DNA of 64,000 nucleotides, taken from positions 328,340 to 392,339 of the forward strand of contig NZ_JAEUAW010000004.1 of assembly GCF_019511665.1 (NCBI RefSeq). Reading direction: 5' to 3'. Numbering within the stretch: the first letter of the stretch is position 1; every line of letters begins with the position of its first letter. Below, piece after piece: positions 26,732-35,441 of this stretch. Both the position numbers and the translations under genes were made by a program. The notes under the pieces were generated by a model, which saw only the letters and a list, made by a program, of their open reading frames with translations, searched no databases and was not told where the DNA came from. This DNA comes from Microbacterium jejuense. Its GTDB lineage: Bacteria > Actinomycetota > Actinomycetes > Actinomycetales > Microbacteriaceae.

Positions 26732-27709
26732 TCACCACAGCTGCGCGGCCGTGACCGCCGTCGCCGCCGGCTCCGCCAGCTGCACGCCGTCGGCGCGCGC
26801 CCACAGCGTCCGGACGAAGGCGCCGAGCTCGCGCCGGTACGCCGGATCGGCATGATCGCGCGCGAGGTCGACGAGGGGCGGCAGGTCCATCGTGAGGATG
26901 AGCCGCACGCGCGCGGCCGCCGCGCGGGTCTGGCCGGCGGCATCCAGCACGGCGATCCCGCCCGCGAGCGCCTCCAGATAGTCGCGCATGACGGGCAGCT
27001 CGCCCTTGTGCTGGGTGATCGACGACCCGTCGGCGCGCTCGCGCCATTCCACCACCACGTCGGGGATGACGTCGAACGCGCGGGCGCGGGTGTACAGCTG
27101 CTGGGCGACGATCTGGTCCTCATACGCCTTGCCGACAGGAAAGCGCAGGCCCGTGCGGCGCCACAGCTCCGTGCGGCTGACCTTCGACCACGCGACGATG
27201 TTGCCGGAGGCCTCGGGGTGGGCGTCGAGCGTCGTGCCCGTGCGCGCCGGGTCGGTGGCGGCAGCGACCCACGGCTGCACCGAACCGGCGACGTAGCGGC
27301 CGTCGGCCTCGGGCCGCAGGCGCACGTAGGCACCCAGCGCGACGTCGCTGCCGCTGCCGAGGACGGTGCCGACGAGGCGCTCGAGCGCGTGCGGGGTGAA
27401 GCGGTCGTCGGCATCGAGGAATCCGAGCAGCGGCGTGCGCACGAGATCGAGCCCGGTGTTGCGCGCCGCGCTGAGTCCGCCGCGCTCGCGATGATGCACG
27501 ACGTGGAACCTGTCGTCCGACGCTGCGGCGGCGTCGAACAGCGCGCCCGTCTCGTCGTTCGACGCATCGTCGACGAGGATCGCCACCCAGTCGGTGAGCG
27601 TCTGCGCGCGGAGCGATTCGAGCGCCTCGGCGGCGTAGGGGCCGACGTCGTAGCCGGGGACGATGACGGTCACGACGGGGCTGTGTACGTCTTCGAACCT
27701 GCGGGGCAC
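26732..27709 (-). CDS. Family 2 glycosyltransferase
   Basis: 325-residue GT-A fold transferase. The N-terminal nucleotide-sugar domain has VTVIVPGYDVGPYAAEALES, LVDDASNDETG, GGLSAARNTGLDLV and the metal-binding DxD as FLDADD. No transmembrane helix is present, so a cytosolic or peripheral enzyme making cell-surface glycans or teichoic-type polymers is likely; acceptor unknown. GTG 27709 is leaderless: TAGGAT at 27722-27717, 7 nt upstream. It follows the nad operon with 45 bp between but has its own promoter. Confidence 0.92.
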   Translation of the reverse strand: MPRRFEDVHSPVVTVIVPGYDVGPYAAEALESLRAQTLTDWVAILVDDASNDETGALFDAAAASDDRFHVVHHRERGGLSAARNTGLDLVRTPLLGFLDADDRFTPHALERLVGTVLGSGSDVALGAYVRLRPEADGRYVAGSVQPWVAAATDPARTGTTLDAHPEASGNIVAWSKVSRTELWRRTGLRFPVGKAYEDQIVAQQLYTRARAFDVIPDVVVEWRERADGSSITQHKGELPVMRDYLEALAGGIAVLDAAGQTRAAAARVRLILTMDLPPLVDLARDHADPAYRRELGAFVRTLWARADGVQLAEPAATAVTAAQLW

Positions 27710-27754
27710 GCCCCCGATCCTAGGGCGCCTGACGAGCGGGTCGGTCCGCCGGCG

Positions 27755-28906
27755 TCATCCGGCGACGGCTGCGACCGAGGCCTCGACGGCATCGGCGACG
27801 GCGTCCAGCGGTGCGTTCAGCCACCGAGGGAAGGTGAAGCGCACGGCCGTCTGCGCCACCTCGGGAGCAACGCCCATCGCCACGAGGACGTGCGAGGGCT
27901 CGTCGCTTCCGGCGGCGCACGCCGAACCGCTCGACGACACGACGCCGCGGCGCTCCAGCTCCAGCAGCACCGCCTCCCCGCTCGTGCCCGCGAACGTGAA
28001 GCTGGCCGTGCCGGCAAGCCGGTGCTTCGGGTCGCCGGTGAGCCGCGCGGACGGCACGCGCTCGAGGACGCGCGCGATGAAGCGGTCGCGGAGGGCTTCG
28101 ACGCGCGCGGATGCCTCAGCCCGCTCCTGTTCGGCGAGCTCCAGCGCGGTCGCGAACCCGACGGCGCCCGCGACGTCCTCCGTGCCGCTGCGGCGCCCGC
28201 GCTCCTGTCCGCCGCCGTGCAGCAGCGGCTCCAGGGGGATGCGCCCGCGCACCCCGAGCACTCCTGTGCCCTTGGGTGCTCCGAGCTTGTGACCGGCGAG
28301 CGAGATCGCGTCGTAGCCGAGCTCCGCCGCCGAGAGGGGCAGCCAGCCTGCGGCCTGGACCGCGTCGAGGTGCAGCGGCACCCCGCGTCCGTGCACGGCT
28401 GCGGCCAGTGCGGCGGCATCCTGGATCGTCCCGATCTCGTTGTTCGCGTAGCCGATCGCGACGAGGGCGGTGTCGTCGCGCAGGGCGGCGGCGACGGCAT
28501 CCACCGACACGCGTCCGTGCGCGTCGACCGGGACGCGGGTCGCCTCGAACCCGTGGACCCGCTCGAGGTAGGCGACCGATTCGAGCACCGACTCATGCTC
28601 GATCGGCGTCGTCACGACGTGCGCCCGCCGGTCGTCGCGGCGCAGCGCCGCGGCGATCGCGATGCCCTTGATCGCGAGGTTGTTGGCCTCGGTGCCGCCG
28701 CTCGTGAAGACGACGTCGCCGGCGCGCAGACCGAGGATCCGCGCGACGCGGGCTCGTGCGTCCGAGAGAGCATCGGCGGCGGCCTCGCCGACCGTGTGGT
28801 GGCTCGAAGGGTTGCCGTACCACCGCGTGAGGTACGGCATCATCGCCTCGAGCACCTCGGGGCGCACCGGCGTGGTCGCCGCGTTGTCGAGGTAGAGCAT
28901 GCTCAT
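27755..28906 (-). CDS. Cysteine desulfurase in the nad operon
   Basis: 383-residue PLP enzyme (NifS/IscS class) that mobilises sulfur from cysteine. The N-terminal MLYLDNAATTPVRPEV is typical. The PLP Lys lies in SLAGHKLGAPKG and the sulfur-accepting Cys in SSSGSACAAGSDEPSHV. In this operon it most likely delivers sulfur for the [4Fe-4S] cluster of NadA, an arrangement known in other NAD operons. It begins 12 bp after nadC. ATG 28906 is used; ATG 28900 is equally possible. Confidence 0.93.
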   Translation of the reverse strand: MSMLYLDNAATTPVRPEVLEAMMPYLTRWYGNPSSHHTVGEAAADALSDARARVARILGLRAGDVVFTSGGTEANNLAIKGIAIAAALRRDDRRAHVVTTPIEHESVLESVAYLERVHGFEATRVPVDAHGRVSVDAVAAALRDDTALVAIGYANNEIGTIQDAAALAAAVHGRGVPLHLDAVQAAGWLPLSAAELGYDAISLAGHKLGAPKGTGVLGVRGRIPLEPLLHGGGQERGRRSGTEDVAGAVGFATALELAEQERAEASARVEALRDRFIARVLERVPSARLTGDPKHRLAGTASFTFAGTSGEAVLLELERRGVVSSSGSACAAGSDEPSHVLVAMGVAPEVAQTAVRFTFPRWLNAPLDAVADAVEASVAAVAG

Positions 28907-28918
28907 GGGGACTCGCCG

Positions 28919-29776
28919 TCAGGCCGCGTCGATCCGGACGTCGAGCCCGAGGTCGAGGGCGCGCGCCGAGTGCGTGAGCGCGCCGACCGAGATGACGTCG
29001 ACGCCGGTCTCGGCGATGGCGCGGACCGTCTGCAGCGACACGCCGCCCGAGGCCTCCACCGTGGCCCGGCCGGCGACCTGGGCGACACCGGTGCGCAGGT
29101 CGTCGAGCGAGAAGTTGTCGAGCATGATCGTGCCGATGCCGGCCGCGAGCACAGGCTCGATCTGGTCGAGCCGGTCCACCTCGACCTCGATGTGCGTCGT
29201 GTGGGGCAGGAAGTCCTTCGCCGCGAGGAGCGCCGCCGTGGACGACACGCCCTTCTGCGCGAGCACGGCGAGGTGGTTGTCCTTGGCCATGACGGCATCC
29301 GAGAGCGAGTGGCGGTGGTTGCGCCCGCCGCCGTCGCGCACGGCCTTGCGCTCGAACGCGCGCAGCCCCGGCGTCGTCTTGCGGGTGTCGGCGATGCGCG
29401 CGCCGGTGTGCGCCACCTCGGCCACGTACGCTCCGGTGAGGGTCGCGATGCCCGACATGCGCTGCACGAAGTTGAGCCCGATGCGCTCGGCCGTGAGCAC
29501 GCCGCGCGCGGGACCGGTCACGACCGCGAGCACCGCGCCGGGCTCGAACCACTCGCCGTCCTCGACCACGAGCTCGACGTCGATGCGCGGATCGGTGAGG
29601 CGGAAGGCGGCCTCGAACACCTCGCCGCCCGAGAAGACGCCGCGCTCGCGTGCGACGAGGTCCGCGCGTGCCACCGCGGTCTCGGGGATCAGCGCCTCGC
29701 TCGTGAGGTCGCCCCAGGGAGCGTCCTCCTCCAGTGCGGCGGCGACGGTGCGGTCGATCACGGCTCGCGTCAGCAT
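28919..29776 (-). CDS. nadC: Nicotinate-nucleotide diphosphorylase (carboxylating)
   Basis: Quinolinate phosphoribosyltransferase making nicotinate mononucleotide from quinolinate and PRPP with loss of CO2. The 285 residues include ERIGLNFVQRMSGIATLT, the active-site ADTRKTTPGLRAFERKAVRDGGGRNHR region and the phosphate-binding VEASGGVSL. ATG 29776 has GAGGAGG upstream and overlaps the nadB end by 7 bp. The order nadA-nadB-nadC covers the complete aspartate-to-NaMN route. Confidence 0.96.
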   Translation of the reverse strand: MLTRAVIDRTVAAALEEDAPWGDLTSEALIPETAVARADLVARERGVFSGGEVFEAAFRLTDPRIDVELVVEDGEWFEPGAVLAVVTGPARGVLTAERIGLNFVQRMSGIATLTGAYVAEVAHTGARIADTRKTTPGLRAFERKAVRDGGGRNHRHSLSDAVMAKDNHLAVLAQKGVSSTAALLAAKDFLPHTTHIEVEVDRLDQIEPVLAAGIGTIMLDNFSLDDLRTGVAQVAGRATVEASGGVSLQTVRAIAETGVDVISVGALTHSARALDLGLDVRIDAA

Positions 29777-31365
29777 GCGACGGCCTCCTCCTGGTGCGGC
29801 GCGGCGGCCGCGCCGGCGGCGTCGTCGGAACGGAAGTGGGCGCCGACCGACGAACGGCGGGCGCGCGCGGCGGCGACGGCCTGCTCTGCCACGAGTAGCA
29901 GGTTCTCGTCCTCGTGGTCGTGCTCGCTGCGCGGTGCGCGCGCCTGCGCCCGCCACGACGCGATGAGGGATGCCGCGTGCCCGAGGCCCGCTTCGTCGCG
30001 CACGAGTCCCGCGTCCTCCCACATGAGGTGCTGCAGGGCGGAGCGCGAGAACGGCGGGGCGTCGGACGCCGGAGCGGTCGGCTCGGCCGGCGGGACGGAG
30101 GGCGGCGCCGGCGCGAGGGTCAGGACGGGCCAGGCACCGGATGCCGCGTCCGCAGCGATCGCGTCGCCCGCGCGGGCGCCGAACACGGCGCCCTCGAGGA
30201 GCGAGTTCGAGGCGAGGCGATTCGCGCCGTGCACGCCGGTGCGCGCCGTCTCGCCGACGGCGTAGAGCCCGGGGAGCGTCGTGCGCCCGTGCAGGTCGGT
30301 CGCGACGCCGCCCATGAGGAAGTGCGCTGCGGGCTTCACCGGGATCGGCTCGCGCGCCCAGTCGAGGCCGCGCTCACGGACCACCGCGTCGATGGTCGGA
30401 AAGCGACGCGAGAGGAAGGCGGCCCGCTCGCCGGCATCAGCCGAGTGCAGATGCGTGGCGTCGAGGAACACCGGCCTGCCGTCCTGCTCCTCCATCTGGT
30501 GGGCGATGGCCCGGGCGACGATGTCGCGCGGCGCGAGCTCGCCGTCGGGGTGGGCGTCGAACGCGAAACGGCGCCCGTGCTCGTCGACAAGCGTGGCGCC
30601 CTCCCCGCGCACCGCCTCCGACACGAGGAACGAGTCGCCCGCCGCAAGCACCGTGGGATGGAACTGGTAGAACTCCAGGTCGCGCACCGCGGCACCCGCC
30701 CGGATCGCCGCGGCGATGCCGTCGCCCGTCGCCACCTCGGGGTTCGTGGAGTGCGCGTACAGCTCGCCGGCACCGCCGGTCGCGAGGATGACGGCGTCGG
30801 CGGCGAGCGTCTCGCGGCGCCCGGGAACCGTGTCGGACTCGCCGACGAGGAGCTCGACGCCGGCGACGCGGCCGTGCGTCACGACGAGGTCGACGAGGAA
30901 GGCGTGCTCCACGACGGTGACCGCGCTCGCGCGGAGCCGGGCGACGAGGGCCCTCTCGATCGCCGTGCCCGTCGCATCCCCGCCGGCATGGAGGATGCGC
31001 GGGTACGAGTGCGCCGCCTCCAGCCCCTTCACGAACCCGCCGCTCGCATCGAGGTCGAACGCGACGCCGAGGGCGATCAGCTCGCGGATCCGGTCCGGCC
31101 CCTCATCGACGAGCACGCGCACCGCGGCCTCATCGCCGATCCCGGCGCCGGCGACCAGCGTGTCGTGCACGTGGTCCTCGGCCCGGTCGTCGTCGAACAT
31201 CACGCCCGCGATGCCGCCCTGGGCGAAGCGCGTGTTCGCGTGCTCGAGCACGTCCTTGGTGACCAGCGTCACGCGGCAGCCGTGCTCGACCGCGTGCAGC
31301 GCCGTCAGCAGTCCGGCGATGCCCGAGCCGACGACCACCGCGCGCGGCGCGTCGGATGCGGTCAT
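29770..31365 (-). CDS. nadB: L-aspartate oxidase
   Basis: FAD enzyme that oxidises L-aspartate to iminoaspartate, the substrate for NadA. The 531 residues start with the FAD motif VVVGSGIAGLLTALHA (Gly13-x-Gly15-x2-Gly18). They include NTRFAQGGIAGV, EFYQFHPTVL, RGEGATLVDEHGRRF, FLMGGVATDLHGRTTLPGLYAVGE and GVHGANRLASNSLLEG, characteristic of the fumarate reductase/NadB family. ATG 31365 overlaps the nadA stop (ATGA), indicating coupled translation. The C-terminal helical domain is followed by an Ala/His-rich tail. Confidence 0.96.
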   Translation of the reverse strand: MTASDAPRAVVVGSGIAGLLTALHAVEHGCRVTLVTKDVLEHANTRFAQGGIAGVMFDDDRAEDHVHDTLVAGAGIGDEAAVRVLVDEGPDRIRELIALGVAFDLDASGGFVKGLEAAHSYPRILHAGGDATGTAIERALVARLRASAVTVVEHAFLVDLVVTHGRVAGVELLVGESDTVPGRRETLAADAVILATGGAGELYAHSTNPEVATGDGIAAAIRAGAAVRDLEFYQFHPTVLAAGDSFLVSEAVRGEGATLVDEHGRRFAFDAHPDGELAPRDIVARAIAHQMEEQDGRPVFLDATHLHSADAGERAAFLSRRFPTIDAVVRERGLDWAREPIPVKPAAHFLMGGVATDLHGRTTLPGLYAVGETARTGVHGANRLASNSLLEGAVFGARAGDAIAADAASGAWPVLTLAPAPPSVPPAEPTAPASDAPPFSRSALQHLMWEDAGLVRDEAGLGHAASLIASWRAQARAPRSEHDHEDENLLLVAEQAVAAARARRSSVGAHFRSDDAAGAAAAPHQEEAVAC

Positions 31366-32714
31366 GAGGCGTTCTCCCAATCCGCCGCGGGGGCGGCCGG
31401 CGGCTTGGCCGCCAGCATCCGCTCCAGGGCGAGGCGGGCGGGCTCCGCGACGTCCTGCGGCACCGTGATGCGGTTGCGCACGTCGCCGTCGACCAGGCCC
31501 TCCAGCACCCATGCCAGGTAGCCGGGGTGGATGCGGTACATCGTCGAGCACGGGCACACCACCGGGTCGAGGCAGAAGATCGTGTGCTGAGGGTGCTCGG
31601 CAGCCAGTCGCTGCACGAGGTTCACCTCGGTGCCGATGGCGAACGTCGTCGGCTCGGTCGCGGCCTCGATCGCCTTGCGGATGTAGTCAGTCGACCCCGC
31701 CTCGTCCGCCGCGTCGACGACCTCCATGGGGCACTCCGGGTGGACGATGACGCGCACGCCCGGGTGCTCGGCGCGCGCCTTCTCGATCTGGTCGACCGAG
31801 AAGCGTCGGTGGACCGAGCAGAAGCCGTGCCACAGGATCACGCGCGCATCGGCCAACGTCTGTGCGTCCGAGCCGCCGTAGGGCTTGCGCGGGTTCCACA
31901 TCGGCATCTGCTCGAGCGGCACCCCCATCGCCTTCGCGGTGTTGCGGCCGAGGTGCTGGTCGGGGAAGAACAGCACGCGGCGACCGCGCTCGAACGCCCA
32001 CTCCAGCACCGTCCGCGCGTTGGAGGACGTGCAGACGATGCCGCCGTGACGGCCGACGAAGCCCTTGATGGCGGCGCTGGAGTTCATGTACGTCACCGGC
32101 ACGACGGGCACGAAACCCTCGGCATCCTTCGCATCCATGTCGCCGTAGATCTCGGCGAGCTGCTCCCACGCCTCTTCGACCTGGTCGATGTCGGCCATGT
32201 CGGCCATCGAGCAGCCGGCGGCGAGGTTCGGGAGGATGACGGCCTGCTCCGGGCGCGACAGCAGGTCGGCCGTCTCGGCCATGAAGTGCACGCCGCAGAA
32301 CACGATCGCCTCGGCGTCGGGGTGCTCGAGCGCCGCGTTCGCGAGCTGGAAGGAGTCGCCGACGTAATCGGCGTGCACGACGACCTCTTCGCGCTGATAG
32401 AAGTGGCCGAGCACCACGACGCGGTCGCCGAGCGTCGCCTTGGCCGCGCGGATGCGCGCGGCGAGCTCGGCCTCCGACGCCTCGCGGTACTCGAGCGGCA
32501 GCTCGCCCTGGCGCGGCGATCCGGTCGGGATGACGTCGCCCATCGACGAGCCCGGACCGTAGCCCGGACGCGTGTCGAAGTCCCACGGACCGGCGGCGAG
32601 GTCGGTGTTGCAGGTCTCACCCTGCAGCGCACCCGAGACGATCGCCTGGATCTCGTGGTCGACAGAAGGGTCGAGCTCGGGCCGGGGCTGGAGGGTGATG
32701 TTGACGGCGGGCAT
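31362..32714 (-). CDS. nadA: Quinolinate synthase
   Basis: [4Fe-4S] enzyme that condenses iminoaspartate with dihydroxyacetone phosphate to quinolinate. The 450 residues are at the long end of the family and have an actinobacterial N-terminal extension of about 75 residues before the core (VVVLGHFYQREEVV). Candidate cluster cysteines lie in AAGCSMADMAD, IVHPECPMEVV and LDPVVCPCSTMYR. It starts 24 bp after nrtR, making it the first enzymatic gene of the operon. Confidence 0.96.
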   Translation of the reverse strand: MPAVNITLQPRPELDPSVDHEIQAIVSGALQGETCNTDLAAGPWDFDTRPGYGPGSSMGDVIPTGSPRQGELPLEYREASEAELAARIRAAKATLGDRVVVLGHFYQREEVVVHADYVGDSFQLANAALEHPDAEAIVFCGVHFMAETADLLSRPEQAVILPNLAAGCSMADMADIDQVEEAWEQLAEIYGDMDAKDAEGFVPVVPVTYMNSSAAIKGFVGRHGGIVCTSSNARTVLEWAFERGRRVLFFPDQHLGRNTAKAMGVPLEQMPMWNPRKPYGGSDAQTLADARVILWHGFCSVHRRFSVDQIEKARAEHPGVRVIVHPECPMEVVDAADEAGSTDYIRKAIEAATEPTTFAIGTEVNLVQRLAAEHPQHTIFCLDPVVCPCSTMYRIHPGYLAWVLEGLVDGDVRNRITVPQDVAEPARLALERMLAAKPPAAPAADWENAS

Positions 32715-32738
32715 GTCGGGCGCTCCGTTCGGGATGGG

Positions 32739-33479
32739 TCAGTGGACGGCGTCGAGCGGGCCGCGATCGGCGAGCTCGACGTCCTGGTTGTAGCGGTACA
32801 GCCGCGCGGGGCGGTGGCTGCCGGTGCGGAAGCGGTCGGTCGGGATGAGGGTGCCCGAGTTCTCGACCTGCCGACGGAAGTTCGCGGGGTCCAGGCGGCG
32901 GCCGAGGATGGCCTCATACACCTCGCGCAGGTCGGCCAGGGTGAACTCGTCGGCGAGCAGGCCGTGCGCGATGCGGCTGTAGCCCACCTTGTTGCGCAGG
33001 CGCCACAGCGCGTAGTCGACGATCTCGTTGTGGTCGAAGGCCAGTCGGGGGAGCGCGGCGGCATCGAACCACTGCACGTTCTCGGTCGCGAAGAGGGGCT
33101 CGACGGCATCCTCCGAGATCTCGTCGGCGCGGATGAGTGCCCAGTACACGATCGAGACGACCCGCGTGGGGGAGCGGTCGACCGCGCCGAACGCGTACAG
33201 CTGCTCGAGATAGCTCGGTGCCAGCCCGGTCGTCTCGGCGAGGGTGCGGGATGCCGCGGCATCGAGGCTCTCGGCGATGTCGAGCCATCCGCCCGGCAGA
33301 GCCCACTGGCCCTCGTGCGGGTCGCGCGTGCGTCGCACGAGGGGGAGCGCCACCCGTGCCGCCTCGCCGCCGTCCAGTCGCCGCAGCGCGAAGATGACGG
33401 TCGACACGGCGACGCGCGTCACGTCTGCGGCGGCGGACGCGACGGTCGCGGGAGTGGTGTCGGCGGTTGTTCTGGTCAT
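32739..33479 (-). CDS. nrtR: NrtR-type Nudix transcriptional regulator of NAD synthesis
   Basis: 246-residue repressor-type protein. An N-terminal Nudix-like domain (about 20-155; GQWALPGGWLDIAESLDAAA, a degenerate Nudix box) senses ADP-ribose-like metabolites. A C-terminal winged helix carries FTLADLREVYEAILGR and ANFRRQVENSGTLIP. This architecture defines NrtR. Its position as first gene of nrtR-nadA-nadB-nadC-desulfurase, and the palindrome over its promoter, support autoregulated control of the operon. The Nudix box lacks the full EExxEL pattern, so hydrolase activity is not expected. Confidence 0.93.
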   Translation of the reverse strand: MTRTTADTTPATVASAAADVTRVAVSTVIFALRRLDGGEAARVALPLVRRTRDPHEGQWALPGGWLDIAESLDAAASRTLAETTGLAPSYLEQLYAFGAVDRSPTRVVSIVYWALIRADEISEDAVEPLFATENVQWFDAAALPRLAFDHNEIVDYALWRLRNKVGYSRIAHGLLADEFTLADLREVYEAILGRRLDPANFRRQVENSGTLIPTDRFRTGSHRPARLYRYNQDVELADRGPLDAVH

Positions 33480-33483
33480 GATG

Positions 33484-33528
33484 ACTCTAACTAGGTCCGA
33501 TCATAGTGTCAGAGTGACCTGAAGCCAA
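33484..33528 (-). promoter_or_regulatory. nrtR-nad operon promoter with overlapping palindrome
   Basis: On the minus strand -35 TTGGCT (33528-33523), 17-bp spacer, -10 TATGAT (33505-33500), about 20 nt before the nrtR ATG. The -10 lies inside an imperfect palindrome whose arms are ACTCTAAC (33484-33491) and GTCAGAGT (33508-33515), a suitable place for a repressor to block polymerase. I infer this to be the NrtR operator. Confidence 0.6.
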
Positions 33529-33616
33529 ACCGGCGTCGACACAAACCGCGGATCACGACGCCGGAGTCGAACCGTTGCCAAGACGTGACGAATCCGGGAT
33601 GCGGCGCCGGGGAATG

Positions 33617-33648
33617 TTTGTTAGGTTTACGTTCAAACGTTTGTTAGG
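33617..33648 (+). repeat. Direct repeats and palindrome upstream of peptide importer 1
   Basis: TTTGTTAGG occurs at 33617-33625 and again at 33640-33648 (start-to-start 23 bp). Between and overlapping them lies the perfect palindrome CAAACGTTTG (33634-33643). The segment is AT-rich compared with its surroundings and about 70 bp before the lipoprotein start. Likely regulatory, protein unknown. Confidence 0.5.
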
Positions 33649-33718
33649 GAACAGAACTAATGGACGTCCCCGGGTGCCCTGCACTCCTCCCTGCAATGCC
33701 GCACGAGAGAAAGAACCA

Positions 33719-35398
33719 ATGATGATTCGAAACGCGAAGCGCCGCGCCGCGCTTCTCGCCGTCGCCGGGGCAGCGATCCTCGGCCTCGGCCTGTCGGGTT
33801 GTGCCGGTGGAGGCGGAGGCGACGACTCCTCCTCCGAAGGACGCACGCTGCGGGTCTGGGCCGGAAGCCAGACCCCGATCGAGGCGAACTTCAACCCGTT
33901 CTCACCGAGCGTGCTCCACGCCGCCCTCGGCCCCATCTACGAGCCGCTCTTCTTCTACAACAAGACCGCCGACGAGGCGCCCTCGCCCATGCTCGGCGAG
34001 AGCTTCGAGTACAACGAGGACGGCACCGTCATCACGGTCACGCTCAAGGACGGCGTGAAGTGGAGCGACGGCGAGGACTTCACCGCCGCCGACGCTGCGT
34101 TCACGTTCAACTACGAGCCCAACCACCGGGACGGGCTCATCTCGGCGGAGGCGCCGGATGACACGACGCTCGTCTTGACGTACGCGACGCCGCAGTACAC
34201 CAACGAGTTCCAGATTCTCGGCACGACGTGGATGCTGCCCGAGCACATCTGGAAGGACGTCGACGACTACTCGACGTTCACCGACGAAGACCCGGTCGGC
34301 ACCGGCCCGTACGTCGTCGACAAGGTGACGGATGCCTCGTACACGGTCGTCGCGAACGAGAACTTCCGCGAGGAGGGCGTTCCCGCGATCAAGAAGGTGC
34401 AGTACATCGGCATCGACGCCAACCAGTCGGCGCAGGACCTGCTGACCGCCGGCAAGCTCGACTGGACCGGCATGTTCGTGCCCAACCCCGACTCGGTCAC
34501 CGACAAGGGCGTCATCAGCATGATCAACACGCCGCAGGACCCGACCGTCCTGTACACGTGCTCGAATGCCGAGCTCGGCTGCACCGGCCCGCAGACCGAC
34601 GTCGCCGTCCGCCAGGCGCTGAACGTCGCGATCGACCGCGGCACCATCAAAGAGAAGGCGTTCGTCGGCCTCACCGGCGACATCTCGCCCGCCTTCACGC
34701 TCATGCCGCGCGACGCCAAGTGGCTCGCCGACCCGGCGAACGAGACGAGCCCGCAGTCGCCCGACGCCGCCGCCGCGGGAGAGATCCTCGAAGCCGCCGG
34801 CTACACGAAGGGCAGTGACGGCTTCTACGGCAAGGACGGCACGCCGATCGAGCTGAGCCTCGTCTCGGTGGACGGCTGGACCGACTACAACGACGCCGCG
34901 AAGCTCATCTCGGAGCAGGCCGCCGAGGCCGGCATCAAGGTCACCGCGTCGACGGTGCAGTGGCAGGAGTTCTCGGACGCGCGTCAGACCGGTCAGTACC
35001 AGCTGATCATGGGCGGCGTCATCGGCACCTCGGTCGCCGACCCGTTCCAGATCTACAAGGACTGGTTCACCGGCGAGTCGACCTCGCAGGTCGGCCAGGA
35101 GGTCCCGACGGGCCGCTGGAACTTCAGCCGCTACGACAACCCGATCGTCAACGAGGCCGTGGCCGCTGCTGCCGCCACGAACGACGAGGCGGTCAAGAAG
35201 GAGGCGTACGCCAAGGTGCAGACCGAGATCGTGCGCGACCTGCCCTACATCCCGCTCGTCATCAACGCCACCCAGACGTTCTACAACTCGAAGGACTTCA
35301 CGGGCTGGCCGACCGAGGACGACCTGTACGCCTTCCCGCCCGCGTGGGGCTCGGTGGCGGCCGGCTACGTCCTCCAGCACCTGGAGCCGGTGAAGTAA
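33719..35398 (+). CDS. Peptide/nickel-type ABC substrate-binding lipoprotein (importer 1)
   Basis: 559-residue family 5 solute-binding protein. A lipoprotein signal peptide of about 27 residues ends at the lipobox LSGC, followed by a Gly/Ser/Asp linker. Then RTLRVWAGSQTPIEANFNPF and the family motif YNEDGTVITVTLKDGVKWSDGEDFTAADAAFTF region. It delivers oligopeptides or similar ligands to the permeases that follow. The start is ATG 33719 (or the ATG just after) with GAGAGAAAG upstream. First gene of a five-gene importer locus. Confidence 0.94.
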   Translation: MMIRNAKRRAALLAVAGAAILGLGLSGCAGGGGGDDSSSEGRTLRVWAGSQTPIEANFNPFSPSVLHAALGPIYEPLFFYNKTADEAPSPMLGESFEYNEDGTVITVTLKDGVKWSDGEDFTAADAAFTFNYEPNHRDGLISAEAPDDTTLVLTYATPQYTNEFQILGTTWMLPEHIWKDVDDYSTFTDEDPVGTGPYVVDKVTDASYTVVANENFREEGVPAIKKVQYIGIDANQSAQDLLTAGKLDWTGMFVPNPDSVTDKGVISMINTPQDPTVLYTCSNAELGCTGPQTDVAVRQALNVAIDRGTIKEKAFVGLTGDISPAFTLMPRDAKWLADPANETSPQSPDAAAAGEILEAAGYTKGSDGFYGKDGTPIELSLVSVDGWTDYNDAAKLISEQAAEAGIKVTASTVQWQEFSDARQTGQYQLIMGGVIGTSVADPFQIYKDWFTGESTSQVGQEVPTGRWNFSRYDNPIVNEAVAAAAATNDEAVKKEAYAKVQTEIVRDLPYIPLVINATQTFYNSKDFTGWPTEDDLYAFPPAWGSVAAGYVLQHLEPVK

Positions 35399-35441
35399 TG
35401 CAGAACCGGGCAGAAGCCGCGGCACGGAGGAGCAGGCCGCA

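Noticed and set aside
26852..30265. 1137-codon open frame on the plus strand
   Set aside because: Lies opposite the GT2, cysteine desulfurase, nadC and nadB genes, which have full family motifs; no recognisable domain in this frame.
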